Source: Caballeronia peredens (GTDB lineage: Bacteria > Pseudomonadota > Gammaproteobacteria > Burkholderiales > Burkholderiaceae). Taken from it: a stretch of 64,000 bases of DNA. Below the pieces are notes generated by a model, which ran no database searches, was not told where the DNA came from, and saw only the letters and a list, made by a program, of their open reading frames with translations. Position numbers and translations under genes: made by a program. Location of the stretch: assembly GCA_001544595.2 (NCBI GenBank), contig FCOH02000012.1, forward strand, positions 124,001 through 188,000, given 5' to 3'. This document shows, in pieces, positions 29,545-37,318 of this stretch; position 1 is the stretch's first letter; each line of letters opens with the position of its first letter.

Positions 29545-29910
29545 ATGCGCCGCATTTCGACGTGTTTATCGACTTTCGTGACGTTCACCGCGGCAATCGT
29601 GCTGTCGGCGAGCGCGTATGCCGGTCCGCTCGATGTCAGCGCGCCCGCCTCCGTGCAGACGCTCGCCGCGCTCGGGCCCGTCGGGCAGAAGGTTTATCCG
29701 CCGTTGCCGACGCTCGCGATGCTGCCGCCCGCCACCGCCGACGATGACGATTCGCCCGCCCGCTCCGCCGCGAGCAAGAAAGGCAAAAAGGTGCGCCGCG
29801 TCGTGGATTGCAAATGCAGCGGCCCGGAACCGCGCCTCGTGGTGTCCGAGGAATCGCGCACGTATCTGAAGGATGTCGAGCGCCGCATCGACACGGCCCT
29901 CGCGCAATAA
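29545..29910 (+). CDS. Unknown secreted protein with CKC motif
   Basis: A 121-residue exported protein with a Sec signal peptide (LSTFVTFTAAIVLSASAYA, cleaved after AYA near residue 26). The mature domain has a Pro-rich part (YPPLPTLAMLPPA), a Lys-rich patch (ASKKGKKVRRVV) and a CKC motif followed by a helical tail (YLKDVERRIDTAL). No family is recognised. GGGAGG lies at good distance before the ATG, overlapping the end of the previous gene; a lytic transglycosylase follows 36 bp downstream. Confidence 0.75.
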   Translation: MRRISTCLSTFVTFTAAIVLSASAYAGPLDVSAPASVQTLAALGPVGQKVYPPLPTLAMLPPATADDDDSPARSAASKKGKKVRRVVDCKCSGPEPRLVVSEESRTYLKDVERRIDTALAQ

Positions 29911-29946
29911 AACACCTTCGTTCATCTTCGGAAGGAGCCACGCTTC

Positions 29947-30432
29947 ATGACTCGTTCGACGCGTATCACCGCTGCATCGCCCATTCGCCGCGCACTGGCT
30001 GTCTGCGCGATGCTCGGCGCATCGCTTGCCGCGAGCGCCGTTCATGCCGACGATTGTTTCGAGCAGGCCGGCGCCTATCAGGGCGTGAATCCGCTCGTGC
30101 TGCGCGCGGTCGCGTGGCGCGAATCGAAAGGCGATGCCGCCGCGCTCAACCGCAATGCCAACGGCTCGATCGATGTCGGCCAGTTGCAGATCAACTCGAT
30201 CCATTTCCCCGATCTCGCGCGTCAGGGCATTCCGCACCGCGCGCTCAACGATCCGTGCGTCAACGTGTTCGTCGCGGCGTGGCTTCTGAAGCAGAAGATG
30301 GTCAAGTACGGCAACACGTGGCGGGCCATCGGCGCGTATCATTCGGAGTCGCCGAAACATCGCGATGCGTACGCGCGCAGCATCCAGGAGATTCTCGTCG
30401 GCTGGGGCGAACTGCGGCCGGCGATGCGCTGA
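29947..30432 (+). CDS. Periplasmic lytic transglycosylase (SLT domain, VirB1/IpgF-like)
   Basis: A 161-residue protein with a signal peptide (ALAVCAMLGASLAASAVHA) and a compact SLT domain. The catalytic Glu59 lies in RAVAWRESKGD; the GQLQINSIH and YHSESP-like segments (AIGAYHSESPKHRD) are standard. A cysteine pair (DDCFEQ and DPCVNV) is typical of the small specialised transglycosylases linked to secretion systems and pili, which open peptidoglycan locally. None of those structural genes is nearby. GGAAGGAG precedes the ATG. It is third in the secreted run. Confidence 0.88.
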   Translation: MTRSTRITAASPIRRALAVCAMLGASLAASAVHADDCFEQAGAYQGVNPLVLRAVAWRESKGDAAALNRNANGSIDVGQLQINSIHFPDLARQGIPHRALNDPCVNVFVAAWLLKQKMVKYGNTWRAIGAYHSESPKHRDAYARSIQEILVGWGELRPAMR

Positions 30433-30444
30433 TAGCGACCCGCG

Positions 30445-30834
30445 TCAGCGCCGCAGCCAGTCGAGCCAGCCGAGCTGGATCGCCGCGTTGACGAGCACGC
30501 CGATCGCCGCCGCCAGCGCCGCGATCATCGTCCAGAAGGCGGAGCGGCGCGATGCCTGTGCGGAGTCGCGCGCGAGCTGCGCGGCGTCGTTGGCCGACGT
30601 GACGGAGGCGAACATCGCGCGGAACTGCTCGTCCTGGCGGGTCGCTTCGCGGCGGCGCAGCCACGCGCGCTTGTAGGCGGCTTCGGGGTCGGCGCCGGAT
30701 TCAGCGGATTCGCCAGGTTCCGCCGCTTCGTCCAGATCCGCGCGGATCGACGCTTCCCCCGCCACCTCGTAACGGCGATAGCGCGCCTCGCGGGCGCGCT
30801 GCACATCGTCCTGTTCTTCGTTGTTGTCGCTCAT
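30445..30834 (-). CDS. Unknown tail-anchored protein
   Basis: A 129-residue protein with a long charged, probably coiled N-terminal part (VQRAREARYRRYEVAGEASI, acidic Ser/Glu stretch, then RREATRQDEQFRAMFASV) and a single C-terminal transmembrane helix (AFWTMIAALAAAIGVLVNAA), so the bulk should face the cytoplasm. No family is recognised. It is convergent with the transglycosylase gene, with only 12 bp between them. Function unknown. Confidence 0.7.
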   Translation of the reverse strand: MSDNNEEQDDVQRAREARYRRYEVAGEASIRADLDEAAEPGESAESGADPEAAYKRAWLRRREATRQDEQFRAMFASVTSANDAAQLARDSAQASRRSAFWTMIAALAAAIGVLVNAAIQLGWLDWLRR

Positions 30835-30966
30835 CGCGATGCCCCGTTGCCCTTCGTTGTTCGCCGTCCTCGTCTCGCGCGATTGTGCACCGGCTCGCGC
30901 CGTGGAATAAAGCGGCCGCGTCGCGCGTTACGAATTCAGGAACGACGCTTCTCGCAGGGCTGCATC

Positions 30967-31452
30967 ATGAATTTCCCGTTTCGCTTCATCGCGTTTCCGA
31001 CTGCGCTTTTTCTCGCGCTCACGCTCGCCCCGCCCGCCTTCGCGCAAGGCTACGACGACCCGCTCGCCGCCGTCGGCGATTGCCGCGCGATTCCCGAACA
31101 AGCCGAAATCGACGGCGTCAACCAGCAGGTCGCCGCACGCGCATGCCTTCAGCCCGACGGCACCTGGCAAATCGTCCGCGACGACGCCGATTCGAGCGTG
31201 ATTGTCTATCCGCTTGCCGCCTATCCGTATCCCGACCCGTGGTACTGGGGCCCGCCGATTTTCGTGGGCGTCGGCGCGAGCTTCGTCTTCATCGACCGGT
31301 TTCACCACTTTCATCATTTTCACCGGATGGGACACGAGCATTTCGGCGGCTTCCATCACGGCGGATTCGGCGGATATCACGCTTACGCCGTGGCGCCGCA
31401 CGGCGGCTTCAACGGCGGCATGCACGGCTCCGGCGGCGGGCATCATCGCTGA
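30967..31452 (+). CDS. Secreted His/Gly-rich protein
   Basis: A 161-residue exported protein with a signal peptide (ALFLALTLAPPAFA). Two cysteines lie in a short domain (GDCRAIPEQAEIDG, RACLQPDGTWQIV). A Tyr/Pro segment (YPLAAYPYPDPWYWGPP) precedes a stretch that looks membrane-associated, then a His/Phe/Gly-rich tail (HHFHHFHRMGHEHFGGFHHG). The His clusters suggest metal binding, but this is inference. An AGGG lies near the start. An in-frame upstream start at 30847 lacks a signal peptide at the right place and is rejected. Confidence 0.75.
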   Translation: MNFPFRFIAFPTALFLALTLAPPAFAQGYDDPLAAVGDCRAIPEQAEIDGVNQQVAARACLQPDGTWQIVRDDADSSVIVYPLAAYPYPDPWYWGPPIFVGVGASFVFIDRFHHFHHFHRMGHEHFGGFHHGGFGGYHAYAVAPHGGFNGGMHGSGGGHHR

Positions 31453-31476
31453 CGCACGCCGCGTTCGATGCGTCAG

Positions 31477-31800
31477 TCAGGCGCGCGTTTTCTCGTAGCT
31501 GCGCAGCGGTTCGAGAAAGTCGATGGTTCGCTCGCGCGCCAGCATCCGCGGCAGTTCCGCCTCGTACGCCTGCCGATAAGGCCGGCTCAGATGATGCGCG
31601 CGGAAATACTCGGCCGAACACGCCCACGTCTCGTACAAAACCAGCGTGTCCGGGTCGCCCGCCGCGCGATGCACATACGTGTTGATGAAATCCGGCTCGT
31701 CCGACATGCGTTCGAGCACGTCGAGCAGGCGCGTTTCGAGTTCCTCGCGATGCTCGGGTTTGCCCGGCAGGCGAACGACGAAAGAAACGATGTCACTCAT
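31477..31800 (-). CDS. Antibiotic biosynthesis monooxygenase (ABM) domain protein
   Basis: A 107-residue small ferredoxin-like protein of the ABM/YgiN family. It starts VSFVVRLPGKPEHREELETR and has the conserved FINTYVHRAAGDPDTLVLYETW and the catalytic-region FRAHHLSRPYRQAYEA. Relatives oxidise quinols or act in stress and detoxification. GGAGG lies 8 bp before the start. It is 59 bp downstream of the SDR gene on the same strand and may be co-transcribed with it. Confidence 0.9.
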   Translation of the reverse strand: MSDIVSFVVRLPGKPEHREELETRLLDVLERMSDEPDFINTYVHRAAGDPDTLVLYETWACSAEYFRAHHLSRPYRQAYEAELPRMLARERTIDFLEPLRSYEKTRA

Positions 31801-31859
31801 GATGAAAGCCTCCGTGCGCGCGGACCGTGCATGCGGCCCGCGCGGGTCCAGCGGTTGGT

Positions 31860-32597
31860 TCAGAGCTGGCTCATGCCGCCGTCGATCACGATTTCCGTCC
31901 CGACGATGAAACCCGATTCCGGCGCGGCGAGATGCAGCACCGTCGCCGCCACTTCGCTCGACTTGCCGAAGCGCCCGAGCGGAATCTGGCTTTGCAATTG
32001 CGCGGCGGCATCGTCGACGAGACCGAGCTTTTCGTGCAGCGGCGTCGAGATCGGGCCCGGACTCACCACGTTCACGCGCGCGCCGCGCGGCAGCAATTCC
32101 GCGCTGAGCGTCTTCGCGAGCGACACGAGCGCCGCCTTGCTGGCCGCATACACGGACGACGTCGGCATGCCGATGTGCGCATTGATCGACCCGTTCAGCA
32201 CGATCGACGCGCCCTGGTTGAGCAGCGGCACGAGCGACTGAATCTGGAAGTACGGTCCTTTCACGTTGATCGAGAAGGTTTCGTCCCACGCTTTCTCGTC
32301 GATGTCGGTGAACGGTGCGAAGGTGCCGACGCCCGCGTTGACGAACACGGCATCGAGCCTGACGTGTTCGTCGGCGAGGCGTTGCGCGAGTTCGCGCGCC
32401 GCGGCCACCGTGCCCGTCACATTGCGAATGGCGACGGCGTTCGCGCCCAGCGTTTCGCGCGCCGCCGCGAGCGATGCCTCGTCGCGGCCCGTGATGACGA
32501 CCCGCGCGCCTTCAGCGGCGAACGCCTGCGCCGTCGCGAGACCGATGCCGCTGTTGCCGCCGGTAACCAGAACTGTCTTGCCTTCGAAGCGATTCAT
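31860..32597 (-). CDS. SDR-family NAD(P)-dependent oxidoreductase
   Basis: A 245-residue classical short-chain dehydrogenase. It has the cofactor motif VTGGNSGIGLATA, NAGVGTF near residue 85, the catalytic Ser in IVLNGSINA and the YxxxK pair in SVYAASKAAL, followed by VNVVSPGPIST. All catalytic residues are intact, unlike the SDR at the left end of the window. GGAGA lies before the ATG. It is divergent from the O-methyltransferase gene with 242 bp between. Substrate unknown. Confidence 0.93.
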   Translation of the reverse strand: MNRFEGKTVLVTGGNSGIGLATAQAFAAEGARVVITGRDEASLAAARETLGANAVAIRNVTGTVAAARELAQRLADEHVRLDAVFVNAGVGTFAPFTDIDEKAWDETFSINVKGPYFQIQSLVPLLNQGASIVLNGSINAHIGMPTSSVYAASKAALVSLAKTLSAELLPRGARVNVVSPGPISTPLHEKLGLVDDAAAQLQSQIPLGRFGKSSEVAATVLHLAAPESGFIVGTEIVIDGGMSQL

Positions 32598-32839
32598 GAC
32601 CGTTCTCCTTGTGAACGTTGATCAGTGTGAAGCCATTATGGGCGGCCCTGCGCGCCATGCCGTACGACGCGCCTGACGCACTCGTTCGAAATCATCGAAC
32701 ATGTTTCCGGTTTGGTGTCGGGGCGAACATTTCGCCTTGATCGACGCGCGGGCGGATCCTAGAGTTACGCAGTCCTTTCCCGCTCGCTTACGTATCCTCT
32801 CAATCGCGATTTCGTCGTATTTTCGACAGGAGGCGCCTC

Positions 32840-33871
32840 ATGCAGGACGCGCAAGGCAACACGAATCCGCCGCCCAGCCCGGAACGGCTGCTGCAACTGG
32901 GCATGGCGTTCTGGGCATCGAAGGCGCTGCTGTCGGCGGTCGAACTGGACGTGTTCTCGCAGCTCGCGAGCGGCCCGAAGCAGGCCGCGGAACTCGTGGA
33001 GGCGCTGAAACTGCATCCGCGCGGCGCGGCCGATTTTCTCGACACGCTCGTCGCGCTCAATCTGCTGACGCGCGATGACGGCCGCTACGCCAATGCGCCC
33101 GACGCCGCTTTCTTTCTCGACCGCAACAAGCCCTCTTATGTCGGCGGATTGCTCGAGATGGCGAATTCGCGCCTCTATCCGTTCTGGGGATCGCTCACGG
33201 AGGCGCTGCGCACCGGCTTGCCGCAAAACGAATCGAAGCATGGCGGCCATCTCTTCGAGACGCTGTACAGCGATCCCGCGCGGCTGCGCGTATTTCTTCA
33301 CGCGATGAGCGGCGTGAGCATGGGCGCGGCGCAGGCTATCGCGCGCCAGTTTCCGTGGGGCGAATACCGCACGTTCGTCGATCTGGGCGCGGCGCAGGGC
33401 GCACTGCCGGTGCAGGTGGCGCTCGCGCATGCGCATCTGACGGGCGGCGGTTTCGATCTGCCGGTCGTCGGCCCGATCTTCGACGATTACGTCGCCGCGA
33501 ACGGCTTGCAGGAGCGGCTGCGCTTTTATCCCGGCGATTTTTTCGCGGACCCGATTCCGTCGGCGGATGTGCTGGTGATGGGCCACATCCTGCACGACTG
33601 GAATCTCGACCAGAAACGCGCCCTGCTCGCGAAGTGCCATGCGGCGCTGCCGCCGGGCGGCTGCCTGATCGTGTACGACGCGATCATCGACGACGAACGC
33701 CGCCGCAACGCGTTCGGCCTGTTGATGAGCCTCAATATGCTGATCGAGACGCCCGGCGGCTTCGACTACACCGGCGCGCAATGCTGCGCGTGGATGAAGG
33801 AAGCAGGCTTCGCGACGGCGCGCGTCGAGCCGCTGGTCGGCCCGGATTCGATGGTGATCGCGACGAAGTGA
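32840..33871 (+). CDS. SAM-dependent O-methyltransferase (acetylserotonin-OMT type)
   Basis: A 343-residue methyltransferase of the plant-type O-methyltransferase family. The N-terminal dimerisation helices ([20 protein letters not shown]) precede a Rossmann domain with SAM motif [12 protein letters not shown], the DLP motif (GGFDLPVVG) and the catalytic-base region [13 protein letters not shown]. Such enzymes methylate phenols or small metabolites. Strong AGGAGG before the ATG. No biosynthetic cluster surrounds it. Confidence 0.92.
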   Translation: MQDAQGNTNPPPSPERLLQLGMAFWASKALLSAVELDVFSQLASGPKQAAELVEALKLHPRGAADFLDTLVALNLLTRDDGRYANAPDAAFFLDRNKPSYVGGLLEMANSRLYPFWGSLTEALRTGLPQNESKHGGHLFETLYSDPARLRVFLHAMSGVSMGAAQAIARQFPWGEYRTFVDLGAAQGALPVQVALAHAHLTGGGFDLPVVGPIFDDYVAANGLQERLRFYPGDFFADPIPSADVLVMGHILHDWNLDQKRALLAKCHAALPPGGCLIVYDAIIDDERRRNAFGLLMSLNMLIETPGGFDYTGAQCCAWMKEAGFATARVEPLVGPDSMVIATK

Positions 33872-33896
33872 GCGTCGTGCGACGTCGCATCGGTCG

Positions 33897-34100
33897 TCAG
33901 CGGTCGTTCGACATGCCTTTAAGACGGTCGTTGCCGGCGTCGCGGGCGGCGTCGGCGGTCGAGAAATTTTCCTCCGAGACCATTGCGCGCTTGACTTCGC
34001 GCGCGGCGAAATCGACGAGCGTGATGACCCAGACGAAGCCGCCCGCCTGTTCCGCGGTTTGCACGAACGCACGCAAATTGCCTTCATTCGACGATGCCAT
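33897..34100 (-). CDS. Unknown small protein (67 residues)
   Basis: A small soluble protein starting MASSNEGNLRAFVQTAEQAG with a beta-like middle (GFVWVITLVDFAAREVKRAM) and a helical end. No family recognised. GGAGG lies 5 bp before the ATG at 34100, which decides this start over an in-frame ATG at 34148. It is convergent with the methyltransferase gene, 25 bp apart. Confidence 0.65.
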   Translation of the reverse strand: MASSNEGNLRAFVQTAEQAGGFVWVITLVDFAAREVKRAMVSEENFSTADAARDAGNDRLKGMSNDR

Positions 34101-34199
34101 ACCGACCTCCTCGTTCATGGTGATGCGCCCGTCCGGCGCTGCCTGCATCCGCCGAAACGGGCGCGGAAAGATTCGCTTGGCGGCAGCCGGCCGCCGCGG

Positions 34200-34595
34200 T
34201 CAGGCTTCGAAATCGAGACCGCCGAACAGCACCGATGCGTCCGCTTGCGAACGCGTCGCGAGATCGACGTCGCGCGCGCCCTGCCAGGCGTCGAGCTTGG
34301 CGCCGATGGCATCGAGATATCGCAGGAAACGGGCCTCGCCGCCCGGCTTCAGCAAGCGCCCGATTTCTTCATCGTCCCACGTGAGGAAAACATTGAGCGG
34401 ATACGGATGGCCGCGTTCGGCACCGCCGTCCGTCGGTTGCGTGCGCGCGGCGCTCACGTGCAGGCGCGTCGGCACGCGGGGACTTTCATAGGGAAGGATG
34501 TCGATGCGCACGCCGGAATCGACCGCCCGCGCCACGCGCTCGGCGATGCGCGGCATGAATTCGGCCTCGAAACGCAGCGCCTGTTCCCGGTTCAA
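34200..34595 (-). CDS. Unknown protein (131 residues), TTG start
   Basis: A soluble protein of mixed structure: helical N-terminus (EQALRFEAEFMPRIAERVAR), a beta part with positively charged loops (IDILPYESPRVPTRLHVSAA), and a hydrophilic helical C-terminal half (EARFLRYLDAIGAKLDAWQG). No family recognised with confidence. The start codon is TTG at 34595, with GGAG about 8 bp before it. It lies 99 bp upstream of the previous small gene on the same strand. Confidence 0.65.
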   Translation of the reverse strand: MNREQALRFEAEFMPRIAERVARAVDSGVRIDILPYESPRVPTRLHVSAARTQPTDGGAERGHPYPLNVFLTWDDEEIGRLLKPGGEARFLRYLDAIGAKLDAWQGARDVDLATRSQADASVLFGGLDFEA

Positions 34596-34629
34596 CGCTT
34601 TTTCTCCGCGACGCTTTTTTGCGTGCTGC

Positions 34630-34932
34630 TCAGACCGGCGGCAGGTCTTCGAGCGATTTTTCGATCTGCCCGTCCTGCACGCGCGCCTCGATGCCGATAT
34701 GACCGTTCGTATAAGGCAGCGCGCTCACTTTCGGGCCGAGGAAGGTTCTGCCGCCGAGCGTAAAGAGCGTCCGCACTTCCTTGCCGCTCTTGATGGCGTC
34801 CACGACCTGCTTGACATCCACGATGGTGGTCGGCGCGGCCCAGTCGTTGGTTGCCGGATCGAAGCTGCCCCAGCGTACGTTCGTCACGCGGTCGTTGACC
34901 CAGCGCACGCCGTCGATCGTCAAAGTACCCAT
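34630..34932 (-). CDS. Unknown small protein (100 residues), possibly DUF3892-like
   Basis: A 100-residue beta-rich protein: RVTNVRWGSFDPATN, then IVDVKQVVDAIKSGKEVRTL and a final HIGIEARVQDGQ. The pattern of a strand containing VRW and a following helix with VVDAIKSG is reminiscent of DUF3892 proteins, but this is from memory and not certain. GGAGG lies 6 bp before the ATG. It is 34 bp upstream of the previous gene and probably in the same transcript. Confidence 0.65.
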   Translation of the reverse strand: MGTLTIDGVRWVNDRVTNVRWGSFDPATNDWAAPTTIVDVKQVVDAIKSGKEVRTLFTLGGRTFLGPKVSALPYTNGHIGIEARVQDGQIEKSLEDLPPV

Positions 34933-35063
34933 AGCTGCCTCCAGTGTCGTCGTTGGGAGGTGGTTCAACGATGCTAGCACGGTGACGTAGACGCGGTGCG
35001 CGTTTTCGGCGTCGAAAAGACCGGCCGCGGCGACCGGCTTACCGGGCCTGGCGGAGTTCGGGG

Positions 35064-35309
35064 CTACTTCGCGATCGCGTCGCTTGCCGGACTGTGATGC
35101 AGCATGCGATCGCTGTTTTGCGGCGGATTGGGGCGCTTGACGGGCATGTTGTCGGGGTTGTCGGGACGCGTGGCGCTCGCGGACGGCGCGCCGGCCGCGC
35201 CCGGCGGCTTGACCATCGATGCATTGTCGTTCGGACGGACGGTTTGCGCCTGCGCGGCAAGTGCGACGGCGAGCAAAAGGGCGGCTGTCGCGAGGTGTGG
35301 GCGGCTCAT
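35064..35309 (-). CDS. Small secreted Pro/Asn-rich protein
   Basis: An 81-residue exported protein with a signal peptide (HLATAALLLAVALAAQAQ, cleavage after AQA near residue 21). The mature part is short, Pro- and Asp/Asn-rich (RPDNPDNMPVKRPNPPQNSD) and probably disordered. GGAG lies about 9 bp before the ATG. Function unknown. Confidence 0.55.
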   Translation of the reverse strand: MSRPHLATAALLLAVALAAQAQTVRPNDNASMVKPPGAAGAPSASATRPDNPDNMPVKRPNPPQNSDRMLHHSPASDAIAK

Positions 35310-35385
35310 GATCGATCTCCGCGAGCGGAAGAGCTTCGATGTGCATGACGCGTGCCTGGCGTGAGGTCGATCGTGCCGGCGGTGA

Positions 35386-35418
35386 AAAGCAAAAAGCCCA
35401 GTCGGATGACTGGGCTTT
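35386..35418 (-). terminator. Terminator of the tRNA-His transcript
   Basis: An 11-bp stem, AAAGCCCAGTC (35393-35403) with GACTGGGCTTT (35408-35418), loop GGAT. On the minus strand a T-rich tail (TTTTTGCTTTT) follows, so it should end transcription from the tRNA gene. Confidence 0.8.
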
Positions 35419-35433
35419 CGCATGAATTCTCGG

Positions 35434-35509
35434 TGGGGTGGCTGATGGGACTCGAACCCACGACGACAGGAATCACAATCCTGGACTCTACCAACTGAGC
35501 TACAGCCAC
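35434..35509 (-). tRNA. tRNA-His (anticodon GUG)
   Basis: On the minus strand the acceptor GTGGCTG (35503-35509) pairs with CAGCCAC (35438-35444). The anticodon stem CAGGA/TCCTG encloses TTGTGAT, giving anticodon GUG. The T loop is TTCGAGT. The 3' CCA is encoded. A G lies just 5' (35510) that becomes the G-1 needed by histidyl-tRNA synthetase. Confidence 0.97.
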
Positions 35510-35564
35510 CACTGTTACCGCGATCCCGATTGCTGCGGAAATACCGTCGCAATCAAGAAGCGAG

Positions 35565-35593
35565 ATTATACGAACAACGATTGCGCTTGCCTA
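35565..35593 (-). promoter_or_regulatory. Promoter of tRNA-His
   Basis: Minus strand: perfect -10 TATAAT (35565-35570), a 17-bp spacer, and -35 TAGGCA (35588-35593), 4 of 6 matches. It leaves about 50 nt of leader before the mature tRNA. Confidence 0.65.
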
Positions 35594-35627
35594 GTCCCTT
35601 TGAGCATCTTTTTCCGCAATGCGCGCC

Positions 35628-36644
35628 TTAAGACTCGATCGCTTCCACGGCCTCGCGCAGATGGCTGCGCGCTTCGTCGAAGACCGTCAGATCGCCCGTT
35701 GCGAGCCGCCGGCTGTCCGACAGCACGCGGCGCCATCCGCGCGCGCCCGCGACGCCGCGATACAGCCCGAGCGCATGCCGCGTCACGGCGCCGAGATACA
35801 TGCCGCGCGCAAGCTCGGCGCGCGCATAGTCGATGAGCCCGGCCTCGATCTCCTCGCGCGAGGGAACCGGCGTACCGGCGCCGTAGAAGCGCGTGTCGAC
35901 GCCCGCGAGCACGTACGGATTGTGATAAGCCTCGCGCCCGAGCATCACGCCGTCGACGTGCTTCAGATGTTCCTCGACTTCATCGAGTGTCTTGATGCCG
36001 CCGTTGATCGAAATTTCCAGATGCGGGAAATCGCGCTTCAGGCGATACGCGTACTCGTACTTGAGCGGCGGAATCTCGCGGTTTTCCTTCGGACTCAGGC
36101 CCTTCAGGATCGCGTTGCGCGCGTGCACGATGAACACTTCGCAACCCGCATCGGCCACCGTGCCGACGAAATCGCGCACGAATTCGTAGTCCTCGACCAC
36201 ATCGACGCCGATTCGATGCTTGACGGTCACCGGAATCGACACCGCGTCGCGCATCGCCTTCACGCAATCCGCGACGAGTTCCGGCTCCTTCATCAGGCAC
36301 GCACCGAACGCGCCGCGCTGCACGCGCTCGGACGGGCACCCGCAATTCAGGTTGATCTCGTCGTAGCCCCATTGCTCGCCGAGTTTCGCGCTTCGAGCGA
36401 GATCGCCCGGTTCGCTGCCGCCCAGTTGCAGCGCGACGGGTGCCTCGGCGGGCGTGAACGCCAGATGGCGCGCGACGTCGCCGTAGAGCAGCGCGCCCGT
36501 CGTCACCATTTCGGTGTAGAGCCACGCATGACGCGACACGAGCCGGTGCAGCGACCGGCAATGGCGGTCGGTCCAGTCCATCATCGGGGCGACGGAAACG
36601 CGGCGGGGGCTGATCCGGGGATCGATCTTCGGTACGGCTGACAT
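35628..36644 (-). CDS. dusA: tRNA-dihydrouridine synthase A
   Basis: A 338-residue FMN-dependent enzyme that reduces uridine to dihydrouridine in the tRNA D-loop. Family motifs: VSVAPMMDWTDRHCR at the N-terminus, ELQLGGSEP-like LQLGGSEPGDLA, the active-site INLNCGCPSERVQRGAFGACL with catalytic Cys in ACL, and VTVKHRIGVD. The start MSAVPKIDP was chosen: 53 upstream residues are unrelated leader. Its neighbour, tRNA-His, is transcribed the same way but separately. Confidence 0.96.
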   Translation of the reverse strand: MSAVPKIDPRISPRRVSVAPMMDWTDRHCRSLHRLVSRHAWLYTEMVTTGALLYGDVARHLAFTPAEAPVALQLGGSEPGDLARSAKLGEQWGYDEINLNCGCPSERVQRGAFGACLMKEPELVADCVKAMRDAVSIPVTVKHRIGVDVVEDYEFVRDFVGTVADAGCEVFIVHARNAILKGLSPKENREIPPLKYEYAYRLKRDFPHLEISINGGIKTLDEVEEHLKHVDGVMLGREAYHNPYVLAGVDTRFYGAGTPVPSREEIEAGLIDYARAELARGMYLGAVTRHALGLYRGVAGARGWRRVLSDSRRLATGDLTVFDEARSHLREAVEAIES

Positions 36645-36802
36645 GGGCGACGGCGCGCCCGCGTTGCGCGAGCCGCTTGAAAATAAAGGCGAATTTTCTA
36701 TTTTACCGCAGTGCGGCAGATTGGTGCCCGCCGCGCCACTATAATGGCGCTCGTCTTGATAATCGAAGAGAACCGCGCCTGCGGCCTCAAGCGGTCTAGC
36801 CA

Positions 36803-37228
36803 ATGCAAAAAGTCATTCTGCCGTTCGTTTCTGGTTTCCTCGCCGCGCTGTTCTTTCGCGAATCGACGCTGGCGCTGTTGCATGCGGCCGGTCTCGTTGA
36901 CCCGGCCGGCTTTTCCACCGCACCGTTTCTGCCGCTCGGCATCCCGGAATTCATCGCCAATGCGCTCTGGAGTTCGGTGTTCGGCGTGCTGATGGCATGG
37001 CTGCTGCGCGTCGCGCCGGATCGCAGCGCGCCGTGGATCGGCGCACTCGTGTTCGGCGGCATCGTGCTGACGGCTGTCGGCGCATTCGTGATCGATCCGG
37101 CACGCGGCATCTGGCCGAGCGGCAACATGCTGCCGCGCCTCGCGCCCAGCTTCATCGCCAATGCCATCTGGGGCTGGGGCGCGCTCGTCTTCATGCGCGC
37201 TTTCATGGCCGGCAGCGAGTCACGTTGA
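36803..37228 (+). CDS. Unknown inner-membrane protein with an internal repeat
   Basis: A 141-residue protein with about four hydrophobic segments (ILPFVSGFLAALFF, ALWSSVFGVLMAWLL, IGALVFGGIVLTAVGAF, AIWGWGALVFMRAF). Two similar stretches, IPEFIANALWSSVFGVLM and APSFIANAIWGWGALVFM, indicate an internal duplication. No named family is recognised. It is divergent from dusA. The ribosome site is weak. Confidence 0.8.
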   Translation: MQKVILPFVSGFLAALFFRESTLALLHAAGLVDPAGFSTAPFLPLGIPEFIANALWSSVFGVLMAWLLRVAPDRSAPWIGALVFGGIVLTAVGAFVIDPARGIWPSGNMLPRLAPSFIANAIWGWGALVFMRAFMAGSESR

Positions 37229-37288
37229 TTCGACGCTGATCCGACACCGCCGCGACGCCGATTTCCCGCGAAGCCGGCGCCCGGAATC

Positions 37289-37315
37289 AAAAGCGGCCCA
37301 GGCGGGCCGCTTTTT
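37289..37315. terminator. Bidirectional intrinsic terminator
   Basis: AAAAGCGGCCC and GGGCCGCTTTTT form a strong GC stem around AGGC, with A-rich 5' and T-rich 3' flanks. It sits between convergent genes (membrane protein and hydroxyisobutyryl-CoA hydrolase). Confidence 0.85.
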
Positions 37316-37318
37316 CGT

